Part shown: positions 17,401 through 24,698 of the stretch, piece after piece
Layout of the letters: every line of letters starts with the position of its first letter
Numbering within the stretch: position 1 is the first letter of the stretch
Source of the DNA: Chloroflexota bacterium
GTDB lineage: Bacteria > Chloroflexota > Anaerolineae > Anaerolineales > VGOW01
Direction of reading: 5' to 3'
Assembly (NCBI GenBank): GCA_016875735.1
Contig: VGOW01000012.1
Span: 1 to 64,000 of the forward strand
Length of the DNA stretch: 64,000 bases
Position numbers and translations under genes: made by a program
The notes under the pieces: generated by a model
What the model saw: the letters and a program-made list of their open reading frames with translations, nothing else
Told to the model about the DNA's origin: nothing
Databases searched by the model: none

Positions 17401-17637
17401 AACATATTTGCCGCGCATGGCTTGAAAGCGCGGGAACATATCTTTGAACGCCCGCGCCAACACATGATGCGACCCCGGCTTGCCGTTGGCTGTGGGCGGC
17501 CCTTCGTAGAACACGTAACGCTGGCCGCCTTTGCGGCTATCCATCGACTTCTGGAAAATGGCCTCGCGTTTCCAAAAGGCCAGCACATCGCCTTCGAGTT
17601 TTTGGATGTCGAGTTTTGGAGAAACTGGATTGAACAT
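14479..17637 (-). CDS. ileS: Isoleucyl-tRNA synthetase, archaeal/eukaryotic-like type
   Basis: The 1052-residue enzyme charges tRNA(Ile). The HIGH-type motif is PPTANGKPGSHHVLAR, the KMSKS loop is GEGQKMSKSKGN, and the large CP1 editing domain contains the TTPWTLPGN motif. The HIGH region resembles the second IleRS type (IleS2, often mupirocin-tolerant) rather than the standard bacterial one. CxxC pairs (VPYCARCG, CWRCH) are present in the insert. A T-box leader lies immediately upstream. AAAGG precedes the ATG by seven bases. Confidence 0.96.
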   Translation of the reverse strand: MFNPVSPKLDIQKLEGDVLAFWKREAIFQKSMDSRKGGQRYVFYEGPPTANGKPGSHHVLARAFKDMFPRFQAMRGKYVLRRGGWDTHGLPVEIEVEKQLGFSGKEQIEKYGIAEFNAKCRKSAFDYIQDWERMTERIGFWVDLRTAYVTYTNEYIESVWWILRQFWDKGLLYQGFKVVPYCARCGTPLSDHEVSLGYEEDTEDPSVYIRFPLKDEPGTSFLVWTTTPWTLPGNVALAVHPDVLYLKVERKTGENGQTEKLILAKDLADKVLGEGQYKVVGDYKGKELKGKRYNPLYSFMPFEGKAHYVVLGDFVTTSDGTGVVHQAPAFGADDMKMADDNDLPVLMTVDERGQFVDAVKPWRGMWVKDADPMITRDLNDRGLLFQSGTYLHTYPFCWRCHTPLLYYARSTWYIETTRHKKQLNDLNATINWVPDHIKHGRFGNWLENNVDWALGRERYWGTPLPVWVDEDGDPYCVGSIAELSRLSGRDLSDLDLHRPFVDEITFPNPKTGKTMSRVPELIDVWFDSGAMPVAQWHYPFENKEMFEEQFPADYICEAIDQTRGWFYSLHAIATLLFDSVSFKNVICLGHILDGEGQKMSKSKGNIVDPWSVLNANGADAFRWYLYTASPPGNSRRFSVDLVGEVVRNFILPLWNTYSFFVTYANLAHWKPGHEPPTSALTPLDKWILSELHTLVRDVTDAYERYDVTDATRPIERFVDSLSNWWLRRSRRRFWKSEGEMTESDRAAYSTLHECLVTVSKLLAPAMPFMSDAMHRNLVVSADANAPASVHLADWPGAQLWKIDETLMNEMRMIMRAASLGHAARAKANRKVRQPLSECAFSAPLAGEAAAIKTYAELLADELNVKTISVLDHAEEAVTYSLNPLPKQLGQKHGAKFPKIKAALLASDQSALGRALLSGQPVLLNVDGESISVLPGEVEVRQNARGGYVVAEEAGYLAALKTDLTPELVREGLAREFVRRVQDLRKSAGLDISDRIVVRYTATPTLGEAVTAFADYITGETLCIDLAPGELPGAASAEDAFDGEILKVMLAKK

Positions 17638-17660
17638 AGTCAGCCTTTAGCGATTAGCGT

Positions 17661-17699
17661 AAACAAAAACGCTCCCGCCCCAGATCAGGGACGAGAGCG
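17661..17699 (-). terminator. T-box-controlled terminator of ileS
   Basis: On the minus strand a 12-bp stem (17699-17688 with 17681-17670, two G-U pairs, 6-base loop) is followed by TTTTTGTTT. Its 5' arm and loop-proximal bases (17697-17686) can instead pair with the T-box segment to form the antiterminator. Confidence 0.92.
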
Positions 17700-17803
17700 C
17701 AAAACGAATCTCCCGCGGTGCCACCCTGGTTGCCGACCCCGGAAGGGACTCGGCCACTCAGATCAAGTGCATCACACTTGCGCGTTGATAACGGGGAGCG
17801 GCC
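17661..17803 (-). promoter_or_regulatory. T-box leader controlling ileS
   Basis: The minus strand carries the T-box AGGGTGGCACCGCG (17727-17714). CAGGG (17728-17724) pairs with CCCTG (17690-17686), GCGGGAG (17716-17710) pairs with CTCTCGT (17697-17691), and the seven-base bulge TGGCACC left between them is the textbook antiterminator. A short stem I has base GGCCGCTC (17803-17796) with GAGTGGCC (17759-17752), a distal hairpin with arms CAAGTG/CACTTG, and ATC (Ile) at 17763-17761 in the specifier position. Uncharged tRNA(Ile) should therefore promote readthrough into ileS. The UGGC sequence is unusual for isoleucine. Confidence 0.93.
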
Positions 17804-18050
17804 CCGGCGGCAATTACTAATTACCGATCACTAATTACGGGTTATGTAAGTAATTAGTAAATAGTAACTTTCACCTCGCGGCTTCGGAGGGATTTTCGGC
17901 GCGGCGCAGAGGTTTGGCTTCCACCTTCCCAAACTCGCTGGCTCTGCATTGGCGCGCGTACTCGTCTCCATCATTGCCGTTGTGGGCGGCATTATGCCAC
18001 AGAGAAGCGGGCGATGCAACGGGCAAGTTGGGCGTCGGGCGATCCGCACC
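17804..18050. other. Spacer upstream of the ileS T-box
   Basis: No gene could be supported here. Short ORFs on both strands lack ribosome sites and recognisable sequence. 17812-17860 contains imperfect repeats of TAATTACTAATTAC, which may include the ileS promoter, but no convincing -35/-10 pair was found. Confidence 0.5.
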
Positions 18051-18689
18051 TTACTCTGGCTCGGCGGCAACGGGCAACAACTTTCTTGCACAGCCAACGT
18101 GCCACACAATCACACTGGCCGCCGACAAACTCAGCGCGAACAGCGCGGCAAAGGTTAATTGAATGGGCGCGGAAGACGATGCGCTGATGGGATTCTTGGG
18201 ATGAAGCACGAGTGGCGCGAAGCGCAAAACGATCAGCACAGCCGCCAATGTGGCCGCCAACGCCGCCCCGCGCAGGCGTTTCGACGGCAACCATCGGTTC
18301 GCAATCTGCACGATGATGAACACGGCCAATGCGCGAATCGACAACTGCATACGCGGCTCGTCGAGAAAGATGCCGTTCCAGTTAACGAGCTGCGAAGCAA
18401 TGCTGGCCGGGACCGAAAGGATGAAGAAGCCCAACGCCACCCAGCCCACCGTGTCCATCCACTCGGCCACATCGTCGCGATTCGAGATCGCCAGCGCCAG
18501 CCCCAACGCTCCCGCCGCCAGCAAGCCGGCCATCGCCGTCCACGTCAATGCCGCGTGAACGTACACCGATTTGATCCCATCGCCCAACGCGCGCTCATCG
18601 GGCGCAAGCCACACGATGGCGGCAATGATGGCAGTGATAACAGCCAGCGCCGCGATGACCCCTCGCGTTGTCCCGAGTCCCCGCATCAT
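18051..18689 (-). CDS. Multi-spanning membrane protein, possibly CcmC-like
   Basis: The 212-residue protein has about six hydrophobic segments. Two motifs recall heme-handling CcmC/CcsA proteins: KSVYVHAALTW (compare FYFHVPSAW) and WNGIFLDEPRMQLSI (compare WGTWWVWDPRLTS), each near a membrane edge. The tryptophan-rich core of true CcmC is missing, so a heme role is only a suggestion. Its tandem ATG codons (18689, 18686) overlap the stop of the preceding gene, indicating coupling with the ParA operon, an unexpected partner. Confidence 0.6.
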   Translation of the reverse strand: MMRGLGTTRGVIAALAVITAIIAAIVWLAPDERALGDGIKSVYVHAALTWTAMAGLLAAGALGLALAISNRDDVAEWMDTVGWVALGFFILSVPASIASQLVNWNGIFLDEPRMQLSIRALAVFIIVQIANRWLPSKRLRGAALAATLAAVLIVLRFAPLVLHPKNPISASSSAPIQLTFAALFALSLSAASVIVWHVGCARKLLPVAAEPE

Positions 18690-19141
18690 GATTGCGCGTG
18701 CCCGGTCACAAAGTCGGCCACTTGTTGAAGATGATGAGCCAGCGCGTCGAGTCGGTAGCGCACAGCGAGATCGTATCGGGCCGGAGCCGCGCGCCCCGCG
18801 ATTTGCAGTGCTTCCACAGCAGCACGAGTCTTTTCGACAGCGTCGGCCATCGGCTCAACAGATTCACTCGCGTTAGTCATCGGCGGCAGGCCGGGTCCGG
18901 GCGGCGGCGCGGGCGACTCTTCGGGAACGGGACGATAGGGCACATATGGCAATGGCTCATCGTGAGGCTCGGTCATTTTTTTGATCTCCTTTTTTTGCGG
19001 GCGCGAAGCCTTCGGCGCGACATCTCCCCCTCGCTTGCGGGGGGGCGTGCCGCCGCGATTGAGCAAACGATCGGTCACGTCTTCGCTGGCGGGCGAGGGC
19101 GCCACCGGCACTTTCGCTGTCTTCAACGAAGCACGTTTCAT
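18686..19141 (-). CDS. Hypothetical linker protein coupled to ParA
   Basis: The 151-residue protein has a basic Lys/Arg-rich N-terminus (MKRASLKTAK; PPRKRGG; RPQKKEIKK), a Pro-rich middle (about 55-90) and a helical C-terminal 60 residues. No known domain is evident. A basic, disordered N-terminus directly after a ParA gene recalls small partners that stimulate ParA ATPase (ParB/TipN-like N-terminal peptides), but this is inference. ATGA overlaps join it to ParA upstream and to the membrane protein downstream. Confidence 0.6.
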   Translation of the reverse strand: MKRASLKTAKVPVAPSPASEDVTDRLLNRGGTPPRKRGGDVAPKASRPQKKEIKKMTEPHDEPLPYVPYRPVPEESPAPPPGPGLPPMTNASESVEPMADAVEKTRAAVEALQIAGRAAPARYDLAVRYRLDALAHHLQQVADFVTGHAQS

Positions 19142-19911
19142 AGTTCAATCTCCTGCGCCAGAGCGCGGTATCCCTGCGCGCCGGGGCTGTCGGTGGCATA
19201 AGCCAAAATACTCTGCCCGATCAGCGGCGCTTCTTTGAGCCGCACGTTGGCATGAATGATCGTGTCGAACACTGGCACGGTCTGCCCAAACGTTTCGCGC
19301 GCCGCTTCCACCACTTCGCGGGCGTGCAGTGTGCGCAGGTCGGCCATCGTCAACACGATGCCGCGCACTTTGAGAGTGGTGTTGGCTCGCTTCTGAATTT
19401 TCCCGATCGTTCGCAAAAGTAAATCCACGCCTTTGAGGGCGAGGTAATCGGCTTGCAGAGGAATAACGACTTCGGCGGCGGCGGCCAGCGCGTTGGCGGT
19501 GAGGATACCGAGCGAGGGCGGGCAGTCGAGCAGAATATAATCGTAGCCGTCGGCGAAGCCGTTGAGCGAATCGCGCAACGCATAAATGCCGAGCGGCTCG
19601 CGGGTGAGATCGAGCTCGGCTTGCGAGAGTTCGATGCTCGCCGGGAGCAGATCGAGTCCGGCTTCAGTGGGCTGCAGCACGTCGGCCAGCGAAGCCTCCT
19701 CGCCTTTCATCGCCGCCATCATCGCCGAATAGATCGTGCGCGGCAATGCGTCGGCGTCGTGCCCCAATGCCAATGTAAGCGATGCCTGCGGATCGAGATC
19801 GACGGCCAGCACTCGCCGCCCGCGCTCGACCAACGCCGCGCCGAGATTCACGGTGGTGGTCGTCTTGCCCACCCCGCCTTTTTGATTCGCAATGGCAATC
19901 GTTCGAGTCAT
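19138..19911 (-). CDS. ParA/Soj-family ATPase
   Basis: The 257-residue protein has the deviant Walker A KGGVGKTT (residues 11-18), Walker A' VDLDPQASLT and Walker B ILLDCPPSLG, plus the ADYLALKGVDLL and VFDTIIHANVRLKEAP blocks of Soj/ParA. These ATPases bind DNA as ATP dimers and segregate chromosomes or position cargo. No parB or parS lies nearby; instead it is coupled to a basic linker protein and a membrane protein, which suggests an orphan ParA positioning a membrane assembly. Confidence 0.9.
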   Translation of the reverse strand: MTRTIAIANQKGGVGKTTTTVNLGAALVERGRRVLAVDLDPQASLTLALGHDADALPRTIYSAMMAAMKGEEASLADVLQPTEAGLDLLPASIELSQAELDLTREPLGIYALRDSLNGFADGYDYILLDCPPSLGILTANALAAAAEVVIPLQADYLALKGVDLLLRTIGKIQKRANTTLKVRGIVLTMADLRTLHAREVVEAARETFGQTVPVFDTIIHANVRLKEAPLIGQSILAYATDSPGAQGYRALAQEIEL

Positions 19912-19926
19912 ACTGGAAGTTTACAC

Positions 19927-21966
19927 TCACAGCGCGATGATCGCAATCGCGCCAAGCTCGAATGAGTCGAAGTTGGCGCCGGTCAATCGCGTCATATCCG
20001 GCAAAGTATAAATTCCGACTTGCAATGAATAGTGGCCCGGCGGCAAATCGGTCAGGAGTGGCGCACGATGAATTTGCGCGAACGTGTCGCCGGCGTGCCA
20101 GTTCCATGCAGGCGCGTGCAGTCGGTCGCTCCCGGCGACGAAGTTCCCCTCGCTGTCGAGAACGTGAAGGAACAACTGCGCTTCGGGCGCATAATTGATC
20201 GGCGCGCGCGGGCCGAGCGCCGCCAGATCCAAAATTCGCCAGAAGGTGATCGTGGAGGCCGCCTCACCCGGCTTCGCCGCCGGAGTCAGAATCTTGAAGG
20301 CAATCAGCTCCACCGCGCCGCCGAAATTCGCGGGCGGCTCGACTCTTGTCAGCGACCCATCGGCCAGCCAATCGTTCAACGCTCTCTGCGGATTCCAAAC
20401 CACTGTGTCGAAAAATGGACCAACATCCGTCTCACGGACGATATGCCGCACGGCGTCTCCCAATGGCAAGCGCTCGGCGAACACCGGATCGGGTTGAGTG
20501 TTCGCTGGAAGCACGAGCAGACTCGAATCGGTTGGGGGGAACACCATCGCCTCTCGCGCGTCGAACCAGCGCGCATCGAGATCGCCGCGCCGCACGCGCA
20601 GATCGTAATTGAGCGGATCGTGCGGCAAACCCGGAAACGGCGATGACACCGTGATCGAGCCGGTGTATTCGGCGCCCCGCAAATAATCCATTATGCCTTT
20701 GAAGTTGGAGAAGTATGCGGCGCGAGTCTCAACAGCGTTCGCCCACACTCCAAAATAATCGCGAAAAGTCATTGCCGCTGTTGCAACCACGAGGGTTGCG
20801 AATCCTCTCCACAGATATTCACCATTGAGAGCGCGGAGCGCACTGAGGGTTCTTTCGTTTTTTTCTCTGCGCTCTCTGCGGCGAAAATACATGGCGAGGC
20901 GATCAACGATCAACGCGGGCATTACGAGCAACACCGCCTGCGCGGTGATGGCGTGCAGCATCATGGTGAACGCGCCGACGGCCATGGCCGGGGCGAAGCT
21001 CGCGCCGAACCATAGAATCGGAAAGAGGCCTTCGGGCCTGCGCCAATGCCACACGCACCACACCGCCCCGCCGACAAATAACAGCGCCGTAATTGGATCC
21101 AACACCGGGCGGCCCGGAATGTTGTATACCACAAATGGATCGCCTTTGACGAACAGCGTGCCCAATGCTTCGCCGGCATTGTGAATCAGAGGTTCGATAT
21201 TGCCGCTCATCGCCGAATCGATCGGGCCGGAGAGTGTGTCGGTGCGCCCCCATGCGGCAGGGTTGAGGAGGTGCGGCAGAGCGAGCGCCGTGCCGAATGT
21301 GAGCGCGGCGGCGAATTGCCAGAGTCGGTGGCGCGGGCCGAAGACGGCAAGGCAGAGGAGAAAGGCCGGGAGCGCGAGCCATGCGCCGCGCGAGGCTTCG
21401 TACGTCATCAGCGCACAGGCAAGCAAAATCGCAAATCCGATCCATGCCGCCGCTCGTCCCTTCAATCGATCTCGAAACAGCGCAATCCACATCAGCCACA
21501 CTGCGCCAGTGAATAGCGTCGGGGCCGGGTTGCTGTTGAGCGCGAACCGGCTGGTCATCTGCGGCCAAAAACTTGCGGCCACCAGCGCCGCCCCGCCCAG
21601 CCCGACTCGATGATTGAATGCCGCGCTCGCCCACTTGTAAGTGACCAGCACGAGCACCACGCCCCAAAAAGCCTGATGCGCCCTCAATGCCCAATCGCTC
21701 TGCCCCGCAATCCACATCATCACCGACGCGCCGTATTTCGTGAACGGCTCATTGGCGTAACCGTAGGGCGCATCAATCGTGAATCCGGTATTGTTGGCGA
21801 TCTGTTTGACGAAGAAACCGACCGAGCCTTCGTCGTGCGTCATTCCCGGCGGGACATCGTTGAGGGCGTGAAAGCGGAAGAAGAAAGCGAGGAGGAGAAT
21901 CGGGATTAATAATGTGCGCCGGGCGTTTGCAGCCGTAGATTTTTCCTGCGCCGAATCTGCGTTCAT
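19927..21966 (-). CDS. Large membrane protein of the GT-C glycosyltransferase type
   Basis: The protein of about 679 residues has some ten hydrophobic helices (about 20-450) followed by a soluble C-terminal domain of about 230 residues. The first external loop, PPGMTHDEGSVGFF, carries the acidic DE pair typical of Dol-P-mannose-type GT-C transferases. The donor and acceptor are unknown. I prefer the start at 21966, 16 bp after the tlyA stop, since the longer frame overlaps tlyA. Even this N-terminus is encoded by words like those of the local dispersed repeats (CAGATTTCGCAGATG), so the true start may be slightly downstream. Confidence 0.75.
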   Translation of the reverse strand: MNADSAQEKSTAANARRTLLIPILLLAFFFRFHALNDVPPGMTHDEGSVGFFVKQIANNTGFTIDAPYGYANEPFTKYGASVMMWIAGQSDWALRAHQAFWGVVLVLVTYKWASAAFNHRVGLGGAALVAASFWPQMTSRFALNSNPAPTLFTGAVWLMWIALFRDRLKGRAAAWIGFAILLACALMTYEASRGAWLALPAFLLCLAVFGPRHRLWQFAAALTFGTALALPHLLNPAAWGRTDTLSGPIDSAMSGNIEPLIHNAGEALGTLFVKGDPFVVYNIPGRPVLDPITALLFVGGAVWCVWHWRRPEGLFPILWFGASFAPAMAVGAFTMMLHAITAQAVLLVMPALIVDRLAMYFRRRERREKNERTLSALRALNGEYLWRGFATLVVATAAMTFRDYFGVWANAVETRAAYFSNFKGIMDYLRGAEYTGSITVSSPFPGLPHDPLNYDLRVRRGDLDARWFDAREAMVFPPTDSSLLVLPANTQPDPVFAERLPLGDAVRHIVRETDVGPFFDTVVWNPQRALNDWLADGSLTRVEPPANFGGAVELIAFKILTPAAKPGEAASTITFWRILDLAALGPRAPINYAPEAQLFLHVLDSEGNFVAGSDRLHAPAWNWHAGDTFAQIHRAPLLTDLPPGHYSLQVGIYTLPDMTRLTGANFDSFELGAIAIIAL

Positions 21967-21982
21967 CTGCGAAATCTGCGGA

Positions 21983-22744
21983 TCAACCGGCGAGCACGTT
22001 TTCAACCCACTGCCCAAACTCTTGGCCTTCGCCTCTCGCAAGCCGCGCCAAAAATTCTGCGTTGCCTGCCGGGCCGAGAAGCGGTGAGTGGATGAGTCCG
22101 AGTGTGCGCAAGTCAATGCTGGCGGCGAAGGTCAGCGTGTCTGTTAACACTTTACGGTGTGTTTCGGGATCGCGGACAACGCCGTTCCTGCCTACGCGAT
22201 CTTTGCCCGCCTCAAATTGCGGCTTGATGAGGGCGATGATTTCGCCATCGTCCGTCAGCCATTTCATGATCACTGGCAAAAGAGTTTTCAGCGAAATGAA
22301 AGAGGCATCTATCGTCGCCAAGCGCGCGCGCTCCGGCAACGACTCGATGTAGCGCGCGTTGCGGCCCTCCATCACCACCACTCGCGGATCGTTGCGCAAC
22401 TTCCAATCGAGTATCCCTTCGCCCACGTCGATGGCATACACTTTCGCCGCGCCGTGTTGAAGCAGGCAATCGGTGAAACCGCCGGTGCTCGCGCCCACAT
22501 CGGCGCAGGCCCAACCGGTCGGATCGACTCGAAAGTGATCGAGGGCCGCCAACAGTTTCTCGCCGCCCCGACTCACGAATCGGGGCCGGGCTTTGATCTC
22601 GATGGCGGCGTCCCCCGGCACCAATGTTCCGGGTTTGTCCACCAGCGCCCCGCCCACGATCACCTCGCCCGCCATGATCAATCGCCGCCCTTTCTCGCGC
22701 GAGTCGACCAGCCCGCGAGCCTCCAACAATAAATCCAATCGCAT
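21983..22744 (-). CDS. tlyA: TlyA-type rRNA 2'-O-methyltransferase
   Basis: The 253-residue protein joins an S4 RNA-binding domain (MRLDLLLEARGLVDSREKG, about 1-60) to an FtsJ-like methyltransferase with the AdoMet motif CADVGASTGGFTDCLLQ and the KPQFEAGKD block. TlyA enzymes methylate 16S/23S rRNA and influence capreomycin sensitivity; some homologues are called hemolysin A. The ATG at 22744 has AAGGA five bases upstream and is preferred over the GTG six codons earlier. Confidence 0.93.
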   Translation of the reverse strand: MRLDLLLEARGLVDSREKGRRLIMAGEVIVGGALVDKPGTLVPGDAAIEIKARPRFVSRGGEKLLAALDHFRVDPTGWACADVGASTGGFTDCLLQHGAAKVYAIDVGEGILDWKLRNDPRVVVMEGRNARYIESLPERARLATIDASFISLKTLLPVIMKWLTDDGEIIALIKPQFEAGKDRVGRNGVVRDPETHRKVLTDTLTFAASIDLRTLGLIHSPLLGPAGNAEFLARLARGEGQEFGQWVENVLAG

Positions 22745-22838
22745 CCGATCCTTCTTCCGCACATCACGATTATAACCGCCGCCAACCGTTAATGGCTGAT
22801 GGCTAATCGCTAATTGCGGATCGCTGAATGCTGAATGC

Positions 22839-22844
22839 TATAAT
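22839..22844 (+). promoter_or_regulatory. -10 box six bases before the ubiA-family start codon
   Basis: TGC-TATAAT (22836-22844) is a perfect extended -10 box. Only CGCCCC separates it from the ATG at 22851, so transcription should start at or within a base or two of the start codon, giving a leaderless mRNA. No Shine-Dalgarno sequence is present. Confidence 0.75.
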
Positions 22845-22850
22845 CGCCCC

Positions 22851-23723
22851 ATGCTTCTCGCCCTGCTAAAAACGATGCGCCCGCGCCAGTGGGCAAAGAA
22901 CGCCGCCGTGTTCGTGACGTTGGTGTTCGATAGCAAACTGTTCGACCCGCTGTATCTTTCGCGAACGGCGATTGCTTTCGTGTTGTTGTGCTTGCTCGCC
23001 AGCGCCGTGTACATCGTCAACGACATCGCCGACATCGAGAAGGATCGACTGCATCCGAAGAAACGCTTTCGCCCGCTCGCGGCAGGCTCGCTCTCCAAAA
23101 ACGTTGCCGTCGCCGCCGCCGCGCTGTTCCTTGTTGCCGCGCTCGGCGGCGGGTTTGCGCTCCACTTCAACTTTGGCATTTTGGCCGCGCTCTATCTCGT
23201 CGTCAACCTGCTTTACAGCTTTTGGCTGAAGAACGTAGTCATCGTCGATGTTCTGCTCGTCGCTTCAGGCTTCGTCATTCGCGTGGGCGCGGGCACGGTG
23301 CTGGTGGACGCCGTGCGCTTCTCGCCGTGGCTGTATGTTTGCACCACTCTGCTCTCGCTGTTCATTCTGCTCGGCAAGCGCCGTCACGAGATCAGCATTC
23401 TCAGCATCGAAGCCAACAACCATCGCCCGGTGCTGGCCAACTACAACCACGAACTGCTCGATCAAATGATCGGCATCGTCACCACGTGCGCCATCATCGC
23501 CTACTCCTTTTACACTTTCTCTGCCGAGAACCTTCCCGAGAATCATGCCATGATGCTTACCGTGCCGTTCGTGCTCTACGGCATCTTCCGCTACCTTTAT
23601 CTCATTCACGTCCAGCGCGAAGGCGGCGCCCCCGACGAACTCCTCTTTCGAGATCGCCCTCTGCTCATCGCCGTTGCGCTGTGGGTGATCTCGGTCGTTG
23701 GCATCCTTTACTTCGGGCAATGA
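22851..23723 (+). CDS. UbiA-family prenyltransferase, DPPR-synthase-like
   Basis: The 290-residue protein has nine predicted membrane helices. The first aspartate motif NDIADIEKDRLHPKKRFRPL and the overall length resemble decaprenyl-phosphate phosphoribosyltransferase (arabinogalactan/arabinose donor synthesis) more than quinone prenyltransferases. It would act on a polyprenyl phosphate in the membrane. Its stop overlaps the start of mevalonate kinase (ATGA), so prenyl-chain use and isoprenoid supply are coupled. The exact acceptor is not determined by sequence. Confidence 0.85.
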   Translation: MLLALLKTMRPRQWAKNAAVFVTLVFDSKLFDPLYLSRTAIAFVLLCLLASAVYIVNDIADIEKDRLHPKKRFRPLAAGSLSKNVAVAAAALFLVAALGGGFALHFNFGILAALYLVVNLLYSFWLKNVVIVDVLLVASGFVIRVGAGTVLVDAVRFSPWLYVCTTLLSLFILLGKRRHEISILSIEANNHRPVLANYNHELLDQMIGIVTTCAIIAYSFYTFSAENLPENHAMMLTVPFVLYGIFRYLYLIHVQREGGAPDELLFRDRPLLIAVALWVISVVGILYFGQ

Positions 23724-24649
23724 TCGCCACCGCGCCCGGCAAGATCATCCTCGTCGGCGAGCACGCCGTTGTGTACGGCAGGCCAGCCATCGCCGTGCCG
23801 GTGTCGCAAGTGTCGGCGCGAGTCGCAATTGAAGATCATGCCAACGGATTGCTGATCCGTTCCCGCGATCTAAATCGAATCGATCGTTATTCCGATCTCG
23901 ATCCGACTCACCCGCTCGCGGCCATCATCCGCCTCACCCTTTCGACTCTGGGGGAAGCCGCCGCCCCGAAGGCGATCCTCACCCTCGACTCGTCCATTCC
24001 CATTGCCTCGGGTCTGGGCAGTGGCGCGGCGGTGTCTACCGCCATCGTCCGCGCGCTGGCAAAATACTACGGACGCAATCTCGATCCGGCGGTCGTGTCA
24101 TCGCTCGTGCACGAAGTGGAAAAGATTCATCACGGCACGCCGTCGGGCATCGACAATACCGTGATCGCCTTCGAGCGCCCGGTTTTCTTCTGCCGCCAGC
24201 CGCCGATCATCGAAACGCTCTCCGTTCCCCGCCCCTTCCGACTCGCCATCGGCAACACCGGCATCGCCAGCCCCACCAAAAATACGGTGGGGGATGTGCG
24301 CCGCGCATGGGAAGCAGACCGCGAAAAACACGAGTCGCTCTTCGATGCGTGCGGCATCATTGCGCGGCACGCACGGACGCTCATCGAAAGCGGCGAGACT
24401 CACCATCTCGGCCCATTGATGATCGACAATCATCGCCTCTTGCGTGAAATGGGCGTATCGTGCGCCGAACTCGATGCGCTCGTCGAGGCCGCGCTGAACG
24501 CCGGAGCATTGGGCGCGAAACTCAGCGGCGGGGGCCGCGGCGGCAACATGATCGCGTTGATCACCGATGAAACCGAAGCGCGGGTGAAAGAAAGCTTGCT
24601 GAACGCTGGCGCACCGGGAGTCATCGTCTCAGAAGTCAGTAGCCAGTGA
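23720..24649 (+). CDS. mvk: Mevalonate kinase
   Basis: The 309-residue GHMP kinase has all three motifs: PGKIILVGEHAVVYGRPAIA at the N-terminus, the ATP loop IPIASGLGSGAAVSTA and the C-terminal KLSGGGRGGNMIAL. The EKIHHGTPSGIDN segment with the catalytic Asp is typical of mevalonate rather than phosphomevalonate kinases. It phosphorylates mevalonate in the cytosolic mevalonate pathway. It overlaps the prenyltransferase gene by ATGA and precedes isopentenyl phosphate kinase by 49 bp. Confidence 0.94.
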   Translation: MIATAPGKIILVGEHAVVYGRPAIAVPVSQVSARVAIEDHANGLLIRSRDLNRIDRYSDLDPTHPLAAIIRLTLSTLGEAAAPKAILTLDSSIPIASGLGSGAAVSTAIVRALAKYYGRNLDPAVVSSLVHEVEKIHHGTPSGIDNTVIAFERPVFFCRQPPIIETLSVPRPFRLAIGNTGIASPTKNTVGDVRRAWEADREKHESLFDACGIIARHARTLIESGETHHLGPLMIDNHRLLREMGVSCAELDALVEAALNAGALGAKLSGGGRGGNMIALITDETEARVKESLLNAGAPGVIVSEVSSQ

Positions 24650-24698
24650 TCAGTGATCACTGACCGTTATCGCATCCGCTGATAACCAATTACCCCTC

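Noticed and set aside
15991-17820. 609-codon plus-strand open frame
   Set aside because: It is antisense to ileS across almost its whole length; high GC keeps the frame open. It has no recognisable motifs and would also run through the T-box leader.
17831-18109. 92-codon ORF before the ileS T-box
   Set aside because: No ribosome site, odd composition, and it overlaps the end of the membrane protein gene.
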